This document shows, piece after piece, positions 50,227 to 59,650 of a DNA stretch of 64,000 nucleotides. A program made the translations under genes and the position numbers. The notes under the pieces were generated by a model that was not told the origin of the DNA, searched no databases, and saw only the letters and a list, made by a program, of their open reading frames with translations. Positions within the stretch are counted from its first letter, which is position 1. Every line of letters starts with the position of its first letter. This stretch comes from Lachnospiraceae bacterium UBA7729 (GTDB lineage: Bacteria; Bacillota; Clostridia; Lachnospirales; Lachnospiraceae). Location of the stretch: positions 108,343 through 172,342 of the forward strand of contig DLFD01000059.1 of the NCBI GenBank assembly GCA_002482005.1. The letters are read 5' to 3'.

Positions 50227-51110
50227 TACTTGTCACCTCCGCACTGTCCGCATCCGCCGCTGTGAGTCTGTCCTTCCTTCCAGGCCAGGAATGCTTCGCC
50301 TTCCTTGGTCTTGTAGAGGGTCTGTCTCTTCATGGCAAGATCGAAATCGACCAGATGCCCGTCGAACTCAGGGCCGTCTACGCAGGCGAACCTGACTTCC
50401 CCGCCGACGATCAGACGGCAGGCGCCGCACATTCCGGTTCCGTCTACCATGATCGGGTTCATGGATACTACGGTATGGATTCCGTATTTCCTGGTGGTAA
50501 GGCAGGTAAACTTCATCATGATCATCGGTCCGATACAGACGCAGTGATCATAGACATGGCCTTCCGCGATCAGATCTTCCAGACACCTGGTGACCATGCC
50601 GGTACGGCCATAGGAACCGTCATCCGTGGTGACGTAGACATTGGCAACCTTCTTCATCTTGTCTTCCAGCATGACAAGATCTTTCGTCTTTGCACCGATG
50701 ATGACATCGCTTTCCACGCCATGCTCATGGAGCCACTTTGCCTGGCAGTAGACCGGAGCCGTTCCGACACCGCCTGCAACGAAGACGATCTTCTTTTTCT
50801 TCAGTTCCTCGATCGGAGTCCTGGTAAGATCGGACGGCTGTCCCAGAGGTCCTGCAAAATCGGTGATGAAATCCCCTTCATGAAGCTGAGAGAGCCTGCT
50901 GGTGCTGACACCGATCGGCTGATAGACCAGTTCGATGATTCCCTTCTCACGATCATAATCCGTGATGGTCAGCGGGATCCTCTCGCCTTCTTCTCCTACC
51001 TTGACGATAACAAACTGTCCTGGCAGACACCGGGCAGCAACACGCGGAGCCTCTACGAGCATCTCGTAATTCGGGCCCGCAAGATTTCTTGCTTCCAGAA
51101 TCTTGTACAT
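50226..51110 (-). CDS. nfnA: NfnAB small subunit (FAD/[2Fe-2S] reductase)
   Basis: 294 residues of the dihydroorotate-dehydrogenase electron-transfer/sulfide-dehydrogenase type. FAD domain residues 1-95 (RLPGQFVIVKVGEEGERIPLTI-like), NAD domain about 100-215 (FVAGGVGTAPVY, MMKFTCLTT), then a [2Fe-2S] motif DGTGMCGACRL with RFACVDGPEFDGH. A C-terminal CGQC is an extra feature. With nfnB it couples NADPH oxidation to NAD and ferredoxin reduction, or the reverse, in anaerobes. Promoter at 51153-51181; GGAGGATATGAC precedes the ATG. Confidence 0.87.
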   Translation of the reverse strand: MYKILEARNLAGPNYEMLVEAPRVAARCLPGQFVIVKVGEEGERIPLTITDYDREKGIIELVYQPIGVSTSRLSQLHEGDFITDFAGPLGQPSDLTRTPIEELKKKKIVFVAGGVGTAPVYCQAKWLHEHGVESDVIIGAKTKDLVMLEDKMKKVANVYVTTDDGSYGRTGMVTRCLEDLIAEGHVYDHCVCIGPMIMMKFTCLTTRKYGIHTVVSMNPIMVDGTGMCGACRLIVGGEVRFACVDGPEFDGHLVDFDLAMKRQTLYKTKEGEAFLAWKEGQTHSGGCGQCGGDK

Positions 51111-51152
51111 GTCATATCCTCCATCCTGCGGTATGTTTGATGTATTATTTTA

Positions 51153-51181
51153 AGTATATAGCCCGCCCTTCCTTCATTCAA
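51153..51181 (-). promoter_or_regulatory. Promoter of nfnAB
   Basis: On the minus strand TTGAAT (51176-51181), a 17-base spacer and TATACT (51153-51158), about 43 bases before the start codon. Confidence 0.82.
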
Positions 51182-51215
51182 CCCTTCTGCCAGAAATATT
51201 TGTATAATATACACG

Positions 51216-51241
51216 AAAACCGCGGATATTCCCGCGGTTTT
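51216..51241. terminator. Bidirectional terminator after ftsK
   Basis: AAAACCGCGG and CCGCGGTTTT form a symmetric stem with a short loop. It lies 46 bases beyond the ftsK stop. Confidence 0.8.
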
Positions 51242-51287
51242 CCAACTATATTGACAAATACTAAACAATCCTCAGAGAATGTCCCAT

Positions 51288-54200
51288 TCAGTTCTGTTCC
51301 AGATAGTTCTCGAACTGCTCCTCGTTCATCAGGACTTTTCTCGGTTTTGTGCCTTCGTCAGGTCCGACGACACCTGCATCGGACAGCTGGTCCATGATCC
51401 TGGCCGCACGGTTAAAGCCGATCTTAAGCCACCTCTGCAGCATGCCGATCGATGCCTTATCCTTGGAGATGATGAACCTTCCGGCGTCCGCGAAGAGCTC
51501 GTCAACGTCGCTGCCTCCGCCCGCGGAAGATCCGATCGATGCAGCAGCCTTCTGGACTTCCTCCATACGGGCCCGGATCCTGTCCGGATTCTCCTCCTGT
51601 CTGATGGAGTCCACGACTTCCTGGATCTCCTCGTCCGAGACAAAAGCTCCCTGGATACGCACCGGATTCTTGTAGTTCTGCGGGAAGAACAGCATATCGC
51701 CGTTTCCGAGCAGGCGCTCTGCCCCGTTCCGGTCCAGAATCGTCCTGGAATCGATCCCCGACGATACCGCAAATGCGATACGCGATGGGATATTCGCCTT
51801 GATCAGACCTGTGATAACGTCCACAGAAGGTCTCTGGGTCGCGATGACCAGGTGGATCCCGCAGGCTCTGGCCAGCTGGGCCAGACGGCAGATCGCATCC
51901 TCGACCTCGTTGCCGGATACCATCATCAGGTCAGCCAGCTCGTCGACGATGATGACGATCTGCGGCATCTTCTTTGGAGCATCCGGGACGCCCGCTTCCT
52001 CCAGAGTCTCGACCTTGGCATTGTAGCCCGCCAGGTTTCTCACCCCTGTCTCCGCGAACATCTTGTACCTTCTGGTCATCTCCGCCACCGCCCAGTTCAG
52101 GGCCCCCGCTGCCTTCTTCGGATCGGTTACGACCGGGATATACAGATGCGGGATGCCGTTATAGACCGACAGCTCGACGACCTTCGGATCGATCATGATC
52201 ATCTTGACATCATTCGGGTCCGCATTGTAGATGATCGACATGATCATGGTATTGATGAACACGGACTTACCGGAACCGGTAGCTCCGGCGATCAGCAGAT
52301 GAGGCATCTTTGCGATGTCGGATACCACGATCTTTCCGGCGATATCCTTTCCTACCACGTAGGACAGTTTCTTGCTGTGCACCTTGCGGAACTCATCGGA
52401 ATCGATCAGCTCCCTCAGACAGACCATAGACGGCGCCTTGTTCGGGACTTCGATCCCGACCGCCGCCTTGCCCGGGATCGGGGCTTCGATACGGATGTCG
52501 GTGACCGCCAGGTTCATCTTGATATCATCCGCCAGATTGGTGATCTTGGAGACCTTGGTCCCCATCTCCGGCTGCAGCTCATACCGCGTGACGGACGGTC
52601 CGCAGGAGACATTGGTCACCTTTGCGCTGACGCCGAAGGTCGCAAGGATCTGCTGAAGTTTGGACGCCGTCTCCCTGAGATCTTCATCCGTCAGGCTGTC
52701 CGCGTTTTTCTTCGGCTTTCTGAGAAGCTCGATCGACGGAAATGTATACGGCTTCTGTACTTCTTCCTCCTTGGATTCAATCTCCCTCGTCACATCGTCA
52801 AGAGCCTCTCCGGCATCCTGGGCTGTCGGCTTTCCGGAGACTTTTGCAGCAGGGCCGGCAGAGGATGTGTTTCCCTGCGTCCGGTTTCCGGACGGAGCAT
52901 CCGCCTTCCTCTCCGATGCAGCCTTCTGCTCTGCCGCCTTCCTTCGGATATTCGAAGCTCCCGCTTCCTCGATCTCCTTCTCGGTCACGACAGGGGCTAT
53001 GCCTTCCTCCTCACTGCTCTCAGGCTTCAGCACCTCAGGAGCTGTCCCGGTCTCCTTTACGACGGTACCACCCCTGTGGATCTCAAAATCCGGAGAAAGA
53101 ACGGCAGCAGAGGAACCCGCCCCTGCTTCCTGCTCCGCCTCCTCTTCCTGGGCCAGCCTGGCTGTCCTGGCCGGCTTTCCCGTCCTGACCGGTTTTTCTG
53201 TCCTGACCGGTCCTTCCGTTCTGACCGGTCCTTCCGTTCTGACCGGTCCTTCCGTTCTGACCGGTCCTTCTGTCCTGGCCGGCTTTTCCAGACCAGCTTC
53301 CGATGTTTCTTCCAGGGCAGGCATCCTCAGGAAACTGCCGGAGGAAACAACTCTCTTCTTTCCGGCAGCTTTATCGAAGGTGGTATCCGGTGCATTCTCC
53401 TCGCCTGGAACATCCCCTTCCAGCTTGCCAAAGACGACCTTGCCGGCGCTGCGCCTGACAGATCTCTTCTCTGGTTTCGCCAAAGCTCCTTTTCTGGTCT
53501 CGCCGAAGAGATCGCGGCTGACCGACAGCCCATCTGACGGATTCTTCCCGCTTCTGCGGAAGAAGGATGCAGAAAGTCCGTCCGGATCTTCCCTGGCGCC
53601 TGCTGCCGCATCGGCCTTCCCGGCTCTTCTTCTCTCAGTCTTCCGCTTTTCGTCCTCTTCTTCTCTCAGACGGCGCTCTTCCGCTCTCCTCTGCGCCTTC
53701 TCTTCCTCACGCCTTGCCTTCTCTTCCTCGCGTCTCGCCCGCGAGGCTTCCTTCTTCTCTTTTATCGCCTCATGGCTCTTTTTGCCTGCGGTGACGAACA
53801 GCGCTTTCTGAGTAAACAAGGCAAGCAGCAGGAATCCGGCCATGATCAGGACGATATACGCCCCGACAACACCGATCGTCGGGCAGAACAGGATCGCGAT
53901 AGCGCCCCCGATCACTCCGCCCCCGGCGTGATACTGGGACCCGACCTCAAAATAATCCGACAGCTCATAGCTGCCATGCCAGTTTTCAGCCATCAGCTCC
54001 ATGATGCCGCACACGACGATGAACAGTCCCGCTGCCGCAGCCGTCTGGACATAAGCCCTCCGGTTGCCCCGGTTCACCATGACAAAGATCGTCAGGAAGA
54101 ACAGGAGAAATGGGAATACGTACGCATTTGCTCCCATGAGACCAAAGAAGATGCCGCCAAGTGCATTGCCGGCCTTGCCTCCGACTCCCAGAAGACTGAT

Positions 54201-54524
54201 AAAGATCAGGACCGACACCGCCAGGAGCACCCAGCAGAAGACTTCTGTGCTCATCGGAGAGCTTTCGTAGACCGGCTCCCTGTAAGCATATGTCTCCCTT
54301 GTGGTCCTGTTTCCAGACGATGTTCTGCCGGACGCAGGCCGTGAGGACGATGACCGCGCTGCGTTACTTCTGGAAGAAGACCTTGAAGCAGTCTTCCTGG
54401 CAGGACTCCTCCTGGCAGAATTTTTTCCGTCCCTGTTAACAGAAGAGCGGGAACTGCTTCCCGCTCTTGATGATGAAGTGCTTTTTCTGTTTCCTGTATT
54501 CCTGTTTCTATCTGACATAAACAA
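51288..54524 (-). CDS. ftsK: FtsK/SpoIIIE DNA translocase
   Basis: 1078 residues. A Ser/Arg-rich head (about 1-80) leads to four membrane helices (about 85-250). A long low-complexity linker (about 255-590) has seven near-identical VRTEGP repeats around 418-455. The motor follows: Walker A IAGATGSGKSVFINTM near residue 745, Walker B VIIVDELADLMM, and a C-terminal winged gamma domain (IGMLQRWLKIGFNRAARIMDQL). It moves DNA through the closing septum. It is the last gene of the rex-to-ftsK block and sits five bases after uppP. The region 400-460 is low in sequence complexity but in frame. Confidence 0.96.
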   Translation of the reverse strand: MFMSDRNRNTGNRKSTSSSRAGSSSRSSVNRDGKNSARRSPARKTASRSSSRSNAARSSSSRPASGRTSSGNRTTRETYAYREPVYESSPMSTEVFCWVLLAVSVLIFISLLGVGGKAGNALGGIFFGLMGANAYVFPFLLFFLTIFVMVNRGNRRAYVQTAAAAGLFIVVCGIMELMAENWHGSYELSDYFEVGSQYHAGGGVIGGAIAILFCPTIGVVGAYIVLIMAGFLLLALFTQKALFVTAGKKSHEAIKEKKEASRARREEEKARREEEKAQRRAEERRLREEEDEKRKTERRRAGKADAAAGAREDPDGLSASFFRRSGKNPSDGLSVSRDLFGETRKGALAKPEKRSVRRSAGKVVFGKLEGDVPGEENAPDTTFDKAAGKKRVVSSGSFLRMPALEETSEAGLEKPARTEGPVRTEGPVRTEGPVRTEGPVRTEKPVRTGKPARTARLAQEEEAEQEAGAGSSAAVLSPDFEIHRGGTVVKETGTAPEVLKPESSEEEGIAPVVTEKEIEEAGASNIRRKAAEQKAASERKADAPSGNRTQGNTSSAGPAAKVSGKPTAQDAGEALDDVTREIESKEEEVQKPYTFPSIELLRKPKKNADSLTDEDLRETASKLQQILATFGVSAKVTNVSCGPSVTRYELQPEMGTKVSKITNLADDIKMNLAVTDIRIEAPIPGKAAVGIEVPNKAPSMVCLRELIDSDEFRKVHSKKLSYVVGKDIAGKIVVSDIAKMPHLLIAGATGSGKSVFINTMIMSIIYNADPNDVKMIMIDPKVVELSVYNGIPHLYIPVVTDPKKAAGALNWAVAEMTRRYKMFAETGVRNLAGYNAKVETLEEAGVPDAPKKMPQIVIIVDELADLMMVSGNEVEDAICRLAQLARACGIHLVIATQRPSVDVITGLIKANIPSRIAFAVSSGIDSRTILDRNGAERLLGNGDMLFFPQNYKNPVRIQGAFVSDEEIQEVVDSIRQEENPDRIRARMEEVQKAAASIGSSAGGGSDVDELFADAGRFIISKDKASIGMLQRWLKIGFNRAARIMDQLSDAGVVGPDEGTKPRKVLMNEEQFENYLEQN
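53166..53285. repeat. 18-base in-frame repeats in ftsK
   Basis: Four identical or nearly identical 18-base units (CTGACCGGTCCTTCCGTT type on the plus strand), with diverged flanking units. They encode TEGPVR repeats in the linker. Confidence 0.85.
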
Positions 54525-54529
54525 CCCTT

Positions 54530-55402
54530 TCAGGCAAAAGCAAACTGTCCGATGATCGCAAAGATTCCTGCCGCAAAGCAGTAATATGCGAAATACTTCA
54601 TCTTCTTGTCCTGGACCAGCTTCAGCATGGAGCGGATCGCAAAGTACCCGACCACGGCCGCAGCGATCATGCCTGCCGCATAAGTCCCGACAAGTTTTCC
54701 GGTGACCGTCTCCGCGGAGATATCTGAAAGCTCAAGGACTGCCGCCCCGACGATCGCAGGGATCGAGAGGATGAAGGAATACTTGACGGCGAACTTCCTG
54801 TCCAGTCCGCAGAAGGTCTCCGCAGCAATCGTGGTCCCGGAACGGGAAAGGCCCGGAAGCGTAGCGAATCCCTGGGCGATCCCGATGAGTACGCCTTCTC
54901 CGTAGGAGACGTCATGAGGGATCTTCCAGCAGTTCTCCTTCCGGTCGGAAAGGAGCAGAAGGAGTCCGGTGATCAGCAGGCAGATACCTGGAACGATCAG
55001 TGTCGAAGACGCATCCGCGATCAGCTTGTTTCCGAGGTACCCCATGATCCCCGTCGGGATCGTGGACACGATGATCAGCACGACAAACTTGCGGTAATTC
55101 GTCCGTACGACTTTCCGGTACTGGACTTTCCTGCCGCCGGACGTGAGCAGGATCTTCGCGTTCGCCAGGACATCGCCCAGCATCCGGAAGAATTCGATGA
55201 TCAGCTTCAGGATGTCCTTCCAGTACACGAGCAGAACGACTGCAAGGGTACCGACATGGAGCATGACATCAAACAGGACGCCGCCGCCTGTCTCAATATG
55301 AAAGATATTCTGAAAGATCGCGAGATGACCGGAACTTGATACCGGAAGAAATTCCGTAAGTCCCTGAACGATCCCGAGAAAGAGCGCCTGAAGAACGGAC
55401 AT
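54530..55402 (-). CDS. uppP: Undecaprenyl-diphosphatase (BacA/UppP family)
   Basis: 290 residues with about eight helices. The two active-site regions are GIVQGLTEFLPVSSSGHLAI (residues 10-29, E and S/H) and GIAQGFATLPGLSRSGTTIAA (about 174-194, with SRSGTT). It regenerates undecaprenyl phosphate for cell-wall synthesis. It begins 17 bases after the CFI-box gene. Confidence 0.95.
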   Translation of the reverse strand: MSVLQALFLGIVQGLTEFLPVSSSGHLAIFQNIFHIETGGGVLFDVMLHVGTLAVVLLVYWKDILKLIIEFFRMLGDVLANAKILLTSGGRKVQYRKVVRTNYRKFVVLIIVSTIPTGIMGYLGNKLIADASSTLIVPGICLLITGLLLLLSDRKENCWKIPHDVSYGEGVLIGIAQGFATLPGLSRSGTTIAAETFCGLDRKFAVKYSFILSIPAIVGAAVLELSDISAETVTGKLVGTYAAGMIAAAVVGYFAIRSMLKLVQDKKMKYFAYYCFAAGIFAIIGQFAFA

Positions 55403-55418
55403 ATGTGAAAACCTCTCT

Positions 55419-56216
55419 TTACAGACTGCCAGCTGCAGACATGCTTGCCTGACCCTGATAGAAATACTTTTCCTTCAGTTCCATGACCATCTTCTCGTAC
55501 AGAGCCAGACATTCCTCATACTTCCCGCTCTCGATGAGGCTGATGCAGGGAAGGATATACGTGTTCCAGACTGTATCGTAGATGCTGTCGGCATCCGGTC
55601 TCCTGCTTATATGCTTGACGATAGACGGAGCGATATCATAATACGCGGTGATCAGCTTCTCTCCCTCCGGCAGGGATGCCATATAGGTATCTCTGTAGCG
55701 GCGCAGAAGCGTCAGCTCGTAGCAGTCATCCGGCTTGTTTCTGTTCCGGCAGCAGGCTGTCGTGATGAAGCAGAACTTCTTGTGAAAACCTGCTTCGATC
55801 TCATCGTATTCTGCCGGGGTCAGGTTGGACTTCGGAAACTTCTCCTTCCATGCCTTCAAGACATGTTCAACGAGCGGCCTCGAGGAATCCCCCTTGTATC
55901 TCAGAAAGACCGGGAACACATATCCGGCCATCACAAGGCTGAGATTGATGTTCAGTCTCTCCCGATCTCTTTTCTTCGCGGCAGAGAGAAGCCCGTCTGC
56001 CTCCTCTGCCAGGCCGGAAGCCATATTCGTGAGCATTGCGTCCTTGTCCACGACCCTCTGATAGAGATTCTCGATCGCATCCATCGCCGGCAGCAGGCTC
56101 ATGTAATAATCCTTGAACGTATCCGCATACTGTTTCCGGGTAAAGCCCCGGATCAGCTTCTCATGGTCCTTCAGGGCATCCCGCATTCCATTCATGCCGG
56201 TCTCATAATCGTTCAT
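55419..56216 (-). CDS. CFI-box protein of unknown function
   Basis: 265 residues from the ATG at 56216 (GGGAGG about eleven bases upstream; a coupled start at 56270, overlapping yebC, is possible). The N-terminal 145 residues are helical and charged. Residues about 148-205 contain CFITTACC, then CYELTLLRRYRDTYMASLPEGEKLITAYYDI (broken here across family blocks) and APSIVKHI. This matches the CFI-box domain usually seen at the C-terminus of bacterial proteins (CFIATA, then LRxFRDxxL, then YYxxSPxxA). The tail of about 60 residues is again helical. No signal peptide is visible. It sits between yebC and uppP. Confidence 0.62.
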   Translation of the reverse strand: MNDYETGMNGMRDALKDHEKLIRGFTRKQYADTFKDYYMSLLPAMDAIENLYQRVVDKDAMLTNMASGLAEEADGLLSAAKKRDRERLNINLSLVMAGYVFPVFLRYKGDSSRPLVEHVLKAWKEKFPKSNLTPAEYDEIEAGFHKKFCFITTACCRNRNKPDDCYELTLLRRYRDTYMASLPEGEKLITAYYDIAPSIVKHISRRPDADSIYDTVWNTYILPCISLIESGKYEECLALYEKMVMELKEKYFYQGQASMSAAGSL

Positions 56217-56266
56217 AAGGTGTACATCCTCCCGCCGTCCGGTACAGCCAGGGCCGGCTGCATCGT

Positions 56267-57007
56267 TCATTCTTCGTCTGATTCTTCCAGATTATGGTAG
56301 ACAGCTTGGACATCATCGTCTTCATCGAGTGTATCAAGAAGGCGCGCAAGCTGCTTTCTCGCGGTCTCGTCGTCAACCTTTACATAGTTCTGCGGGATCA
56401 TCGTGACATCAGCGGAAGCCATCGGGATACCTGCCTTCTCGAGCTTGTCGCGCACCTGATCGAAATCATTCGGATCGGTCAGGATCTCGAAGGAATCTTC
56501 CTCTTCGTTCACATCCTCGGCGCCCGCATCAAGCGCTGCCATCATCAGGTCGTCAGCATCCATGCTGCACTCTTCCTTGTCGACAATGATCTGGCCCTTT
56601 CTGTCGAACATGAAGGAGACACATCCAGGAGTCCCGACATTGCCGCCGTTCTTGGAGAAAGCGGATCTGACATTGGCTGCAGAACGGTTGCGGTTGTCGG
56701 TAAGGCAGTCGACGACGATCGCGACGCCGTTCGGTCCGTATCCTTCGTAGGTAACAGACTCATAACTTACCGAATCAGAATCTCCGGCAGCCTTCTTGAT
56801 GCCTCGCTCGATGGTATCGTTCGGCATATTGGCAGCCTTCGCCTTGGCGATGACGGCACTCAGCTTGAAGTTATTGTTCGGGTCCGGTCCGCCTTCCTTG
56901 ACAGCGATGGCGATCTCACGGCCGATGATCGTGAAGATCTTCCCCTTTGCAGCGTCATTGCGTTCCTTCTTGTGCTTGATGTTTGCAAATTTTGAATGTC
57001 CTGACAT
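56267..57007 (-). CDS. yebC: YebC/PmpR-family protein
   Basis: 246 residues from the ATG at 57007, which has AAAGGAGAAGAGG; the upstream frame to 57067 is rejected. The start MSGHSKFANIKHKKERNDAAKGKIF is diagnostic (usually W after SK; here F), followed by GGPDPNNNFKL and VTYEGYGPNGVAIVVDCLTDNRNR. YebC proteins were annotated as transcription regulators; recent work shows roles in translation of proline-rich stretches. It overlaps the next reading frame by four bases. Confidence 0.95.
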   Translation of the reverse strand: MSGHSKFANIKHKKERNDAAKGKIFTIIGREIAIAVKEGGPDPNNNFKLSAVIAKAKAANMPNDTIERGIKKAAGDSDSVSYESVTYEGYGPNGVAIVVDCLTDNRNRSAANVRSAFSKNGGNVGTPGCVSFMFDRKGQIIVDKEECSMDADDLMMAALDAGAEDVNEEEDSFEILTDPNDFDQVRDKLEKAGIPMASADVTMIPQNYVKVDDETARKQLARLLDTLDEDDDVQAVYHNLEESDEE

Positions 57008-57021
57008 GCTCCTCTTCTCCT

Positions 57022-58344
57022 TTATTCCTTGCTTTCCGCTTTCTCTGTTTTCTCGGCCAAAGCCCACTGGACTGTATTCGAATGCACCGATTTGACGGTG
57101 AACCGGATCCCATCTTCCCTGTCATCGATCACCTTGCCCACATCATCCGCATCCGGGACATGGTCAAGAGCGGCAGTAAGATAGCCGTTCAGTGTCTCAT
57201 AGTCTTCATGGTCCTGTATCCCGAGCGCCTCCGCAACTTCCGACAGAGGAGCCATGCCGCTCAGTCTCCATCTTCCCGGGCCTGCCGGAAGGATCACCTT
57301 CTCGACCCTGTCGTACTCGTCAAAGATATTCCCGACGATCTCCTCGAGGATATCTTCCATCGTGACCAGGCCGGCCGTCTCTCCATATTCGTCGGCAACG
57401 ATCACGATCTGAAACTGGCTTTTCTGCATATCGGAAAACAGCTCATCGATCCTGCGCGTCTCGGGAACAAACTTGACTTCGCGCAGAAGACCCGGAATAT
57501 CCCGGATCGCAGTGCCGTTGTACTGCTCTTTCATATGGAAGGACATCGCATCCTTCAGATAGAGTGCTCCGATTATGTTGTCTATTGTGTCATCATAGAC
57601 CGGGAATCTGGAATTCGGCGACTTCACCATCATCTTGATCGCATCGTCGAGGACCATATCCCCCTGGAGGGCTATGATCTTCCCCCTCACCGTCATGATG
57701 TCCTGAGCCTGCTTTTCATCCATCTCGAAGATATTGCGGATCATCTCCGCCTCATCCTCATCGACGGTTCCCTGCTGGTGCCCTTCGTTGACCATGGATA
57801 TGATCTCATCCTCGGTAACTTCTTCCCGGATCTTCGCCGGATCCGATCCGAAGATCTTCGCCATCAGGACCGAAAACCTGTCAAAGAGGAAGGTGAAAGG
57901 AACGCTGGTCCCTGACAGTAACTTCCAGAGAGAATAGACATGCCGGATATACCCCAGTCCATGGACTTTGCCGACATAGCCTGGGAAAGCCCATCCGAAG
58001 ATATACGTGCATATGACCGACAGAAAAAGTGCCGGCCACGCTCCCAGACCGCACAGGCCGTCTAAGATCAGAGCTCCGGCAGCCGAACACAGGATCTGCC
58101 AGAAAGCAGACGCCCTGAGCATCTTCTCCGGCTTGTCCTCCAGATCGGAAAATTCCTTTTTCAGCAGGCTCTCCCTCCCGGCAGGACCTGTGTCTTTTTC
58201 CTCGCCGCCGTCCTCATCCTCTTCCTTCAGGTCTGCCTCCGAAAGTCCGGACGCAGCTTCGCTGAAGGCAGAACAGAGAAAGTCGGCTGCGATCAGAAGG
58301 ATAAATATCAGGATACCGGGGAAAGGCCCTAGGTCATCGTTCAT
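57022..58344 (-). CDS. CNNM/CorC-type transporter-like protein with CBS pair
   Basis: 440 residues. An N-terminal membrane domain (helices at about 8-25, 82-102 and 105-125) is followed by a tandem CBS pair (about 195-330: VRGKIIALQGDMVLDDAI, SRFPVYDDTIDNIIGALYLKDA, IVIVADEYGETAGLVTMEDILEEIVGNIFDEYD). A CorC/HlyC domain lies at about 345-430. Members move Mg2+ or related ions and are often mis-named hemolysin. A charged insertion (EADLKEEDEDGGEEKD) lies inside the membrane domain. It is followed after 14 bases by yebC. Confidence 0.88.
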   Translation of the reverse strand: MNDDLGPFPGILIFILLIAADFLCSAFSEAASGLSEADLKEEDEDGGEEKDTGPAGRESLLKKEFSDLEDKPEKMLRASAFWQILCSAAGALILDGLCGLGAWPALFLSVICTYIFGWAFPGYVGKVHGLGYIRHVYSLWKLLSGTSVPFTFLFDRFSVLMAKIFGSDPAKIREEVTEDEIISMVNEGHQQGTVDEDEAEMIRNIFEMDEKQAQDIMTVRGKIIALQGDMVLDDAIKMMVKSPNSRFPVYDDTIDNIIGALYLKDAMSFHMKEQYNGTAIRDIPGLLREVKFVPETRRIDELFSDMQKSQFQIVIVADEYGETAGLVTMEDILEEIVGNIFDEYDRVEKVILPAGPGRWRLSGMAPLSEVAEALGIQDHEDYETLNGYLTAALDHVPDADDVGKVIDDREDGIRFTVKSVHSNTVQWALAEKTEKAESKE

Positions 58345-58481
58345 TCAATTACTCCCAGTCAGAAAATCAGGGTCCCGTGCATTCAGCAGGCAGCAGGAAG
58401 GCTGTTCTGCAGGCACAGACCGTGCAGCAGTGTCTTTCTGAGCAGACACAAACCAAAATATATCAATATTTACATATGTCG

Positions 58482-59627
58482 TCAAGCATCCTCAGAGCCG
58501 ACGTACACGCGCGGCACCCGCTTGGAGATGTCGCAGACGAATTCATAAGGAAATCTTCCGGATTCTTTTCCGAGCTCATCTGCAGTGATCTCATCGTCCC
58601 CGTCTTTCCCCATCAGGGTGACCAGGTCAAACTCCTGAGCCTCTATGTCCGTCACATCGACCATGAACTGGTCCATGCAGACCCTGCCCAGGATCGGAGC
58701 TCTCTTTCCGCGGACCAGGACTGTTCCTCTGTTCGAAAGGCTTCTCGGGTATCCGTCTCCGTATCCCGCAGGGATGGTAGCGATCCTGGTCTCCCTCTTT
58801 GTCACGAAGGTCCCTCCATAGCTGATCGCGGTCCCTGCCGGGACCGTCTTGATGTAGGAGATGTGCGACAGCAGGGACATCACCGGCTTCATGGGCATCT
58901 GCTTTCTGTCCACCTCATCCGACGGGTAGATCCCGTAGAGGGTGATCCCGGCTCTTACAGCATCCAGGTGAGTGTCCGGAAGCTCCATGATCGATGCACT
59001 GTTGGCTGCATGCTTCATCGGGATCTCCACTCCCCTCTCCTCTAGCATGGAGACGAACTTCTGATACTGTCTGAACTGATAGTCCGTATAAGTCTTGTCC
59101 GTCTCATCCGCTCTGGAGAAATGTGTGAACATTCCCTCGATCGTCAGGTTCGGAAGCTGAGCGATCTTCGCTGCCTCATCGGCATCCCTTTCGGTCACCT
59201 GAAAACCGATCCTTCCCATTCCGGTATCCACGGCAAGGTGGACCGGAAGCAGCCTCCCTGCCCTCCCGGCAGCTTCCGACAGCTGAAGAGCCATCGAATA
59301 CTTGAAGGTTGCAGGCCTGATCTGCATCATAGCCAGGGTATCGTAATCCTCCGGGAAGATGAATCCCAGGCAGAGGATCGGTTTCCGGATCCCCGCTCTT
59401 CTGAGCTCAACTCCCTCTTCCGTGGTCGCGACTGCAAATCCCCAGATATAATCGTAAGACTCGACCATCCGGGAGATCCTGACGGCTCCATGTCCATACG
59501 CATCAGTCTTGACAACGGCGATCATCTTTACTCCCGGTCTCAGTTTTGCCTTCATGGCTGCGAGATTATCCCGGACTGCCCCAAGGTCGATTCTTGCGCA
59601 GATTCTGGAATGTTTTTCTAGGTCCAT
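58482..59627 (-). CDS. alr: Alanine racemase
   Basis: 381 residues. The PLP lysine is in MIAVVKTDAYGHGAV (about 36-50), the catalytic tyrosine is in ISYGGTFVT, and DTGMGRIGF, HFSRADE and GRVCMDQFMVD are further signatures. It supplies D-alanine for peptidoglycan. It lies 23 bases after rex, so probably in the rex transcript. A gap of 137 bases follows before the CNNM gene and shows no clear promoter. Confidence 0.95.
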   Translation of the reverse strand: MDLEKHSRICARIDLGAVRDNLAAMKAKLRPGVKMIAVVKTDAYGHGAVRISRMVESYDYIWGFAVATTEEGVELRRAGIRKPILCLGFIFPEDYDTLAMMQIRPATFKYSMALQLSEAAGRAGRLLPVHLAVDTGMGRIGFQVTERDADEAAKIAQLPNLTIEGMFTHFSRADETDKTYTDYQFRQYQKFVSMLEERGVEIPMKHAANSASIMELPDTHLDAVRAGITLYGIYPSDEVDRKQMPMKPVMSLLSHISYIKTVPAGTAISYGGTFVTKRETRIATIPAGYGDGYPRSLSNRGTVLVRGKRAPILGRVCMDQFMVDVTDIEAQEFDLVTLMGKDGDDEITADELGKESGRFPYEFVCDISKRVPRVYVGSEDA

Positions 59628-59650
59628 CGTATCCCATCTCCATCCTGAAA

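Noticed and set aside
51251..51256. Perfect TTGACA as a rightward promoter
   Set aside because: No -10 at 16-18 bases (AGAGAA at that spacing), and no rightward gene follows.
51279..53537. Long plus-strand open frame (752 codons) opposite ftsK
   Set aside because: It is an antisense shadow of the ftsK motor and linker codons; the translation is Arg/Leu/Asp-rich with no motifs, and ftsK is unmistakable.
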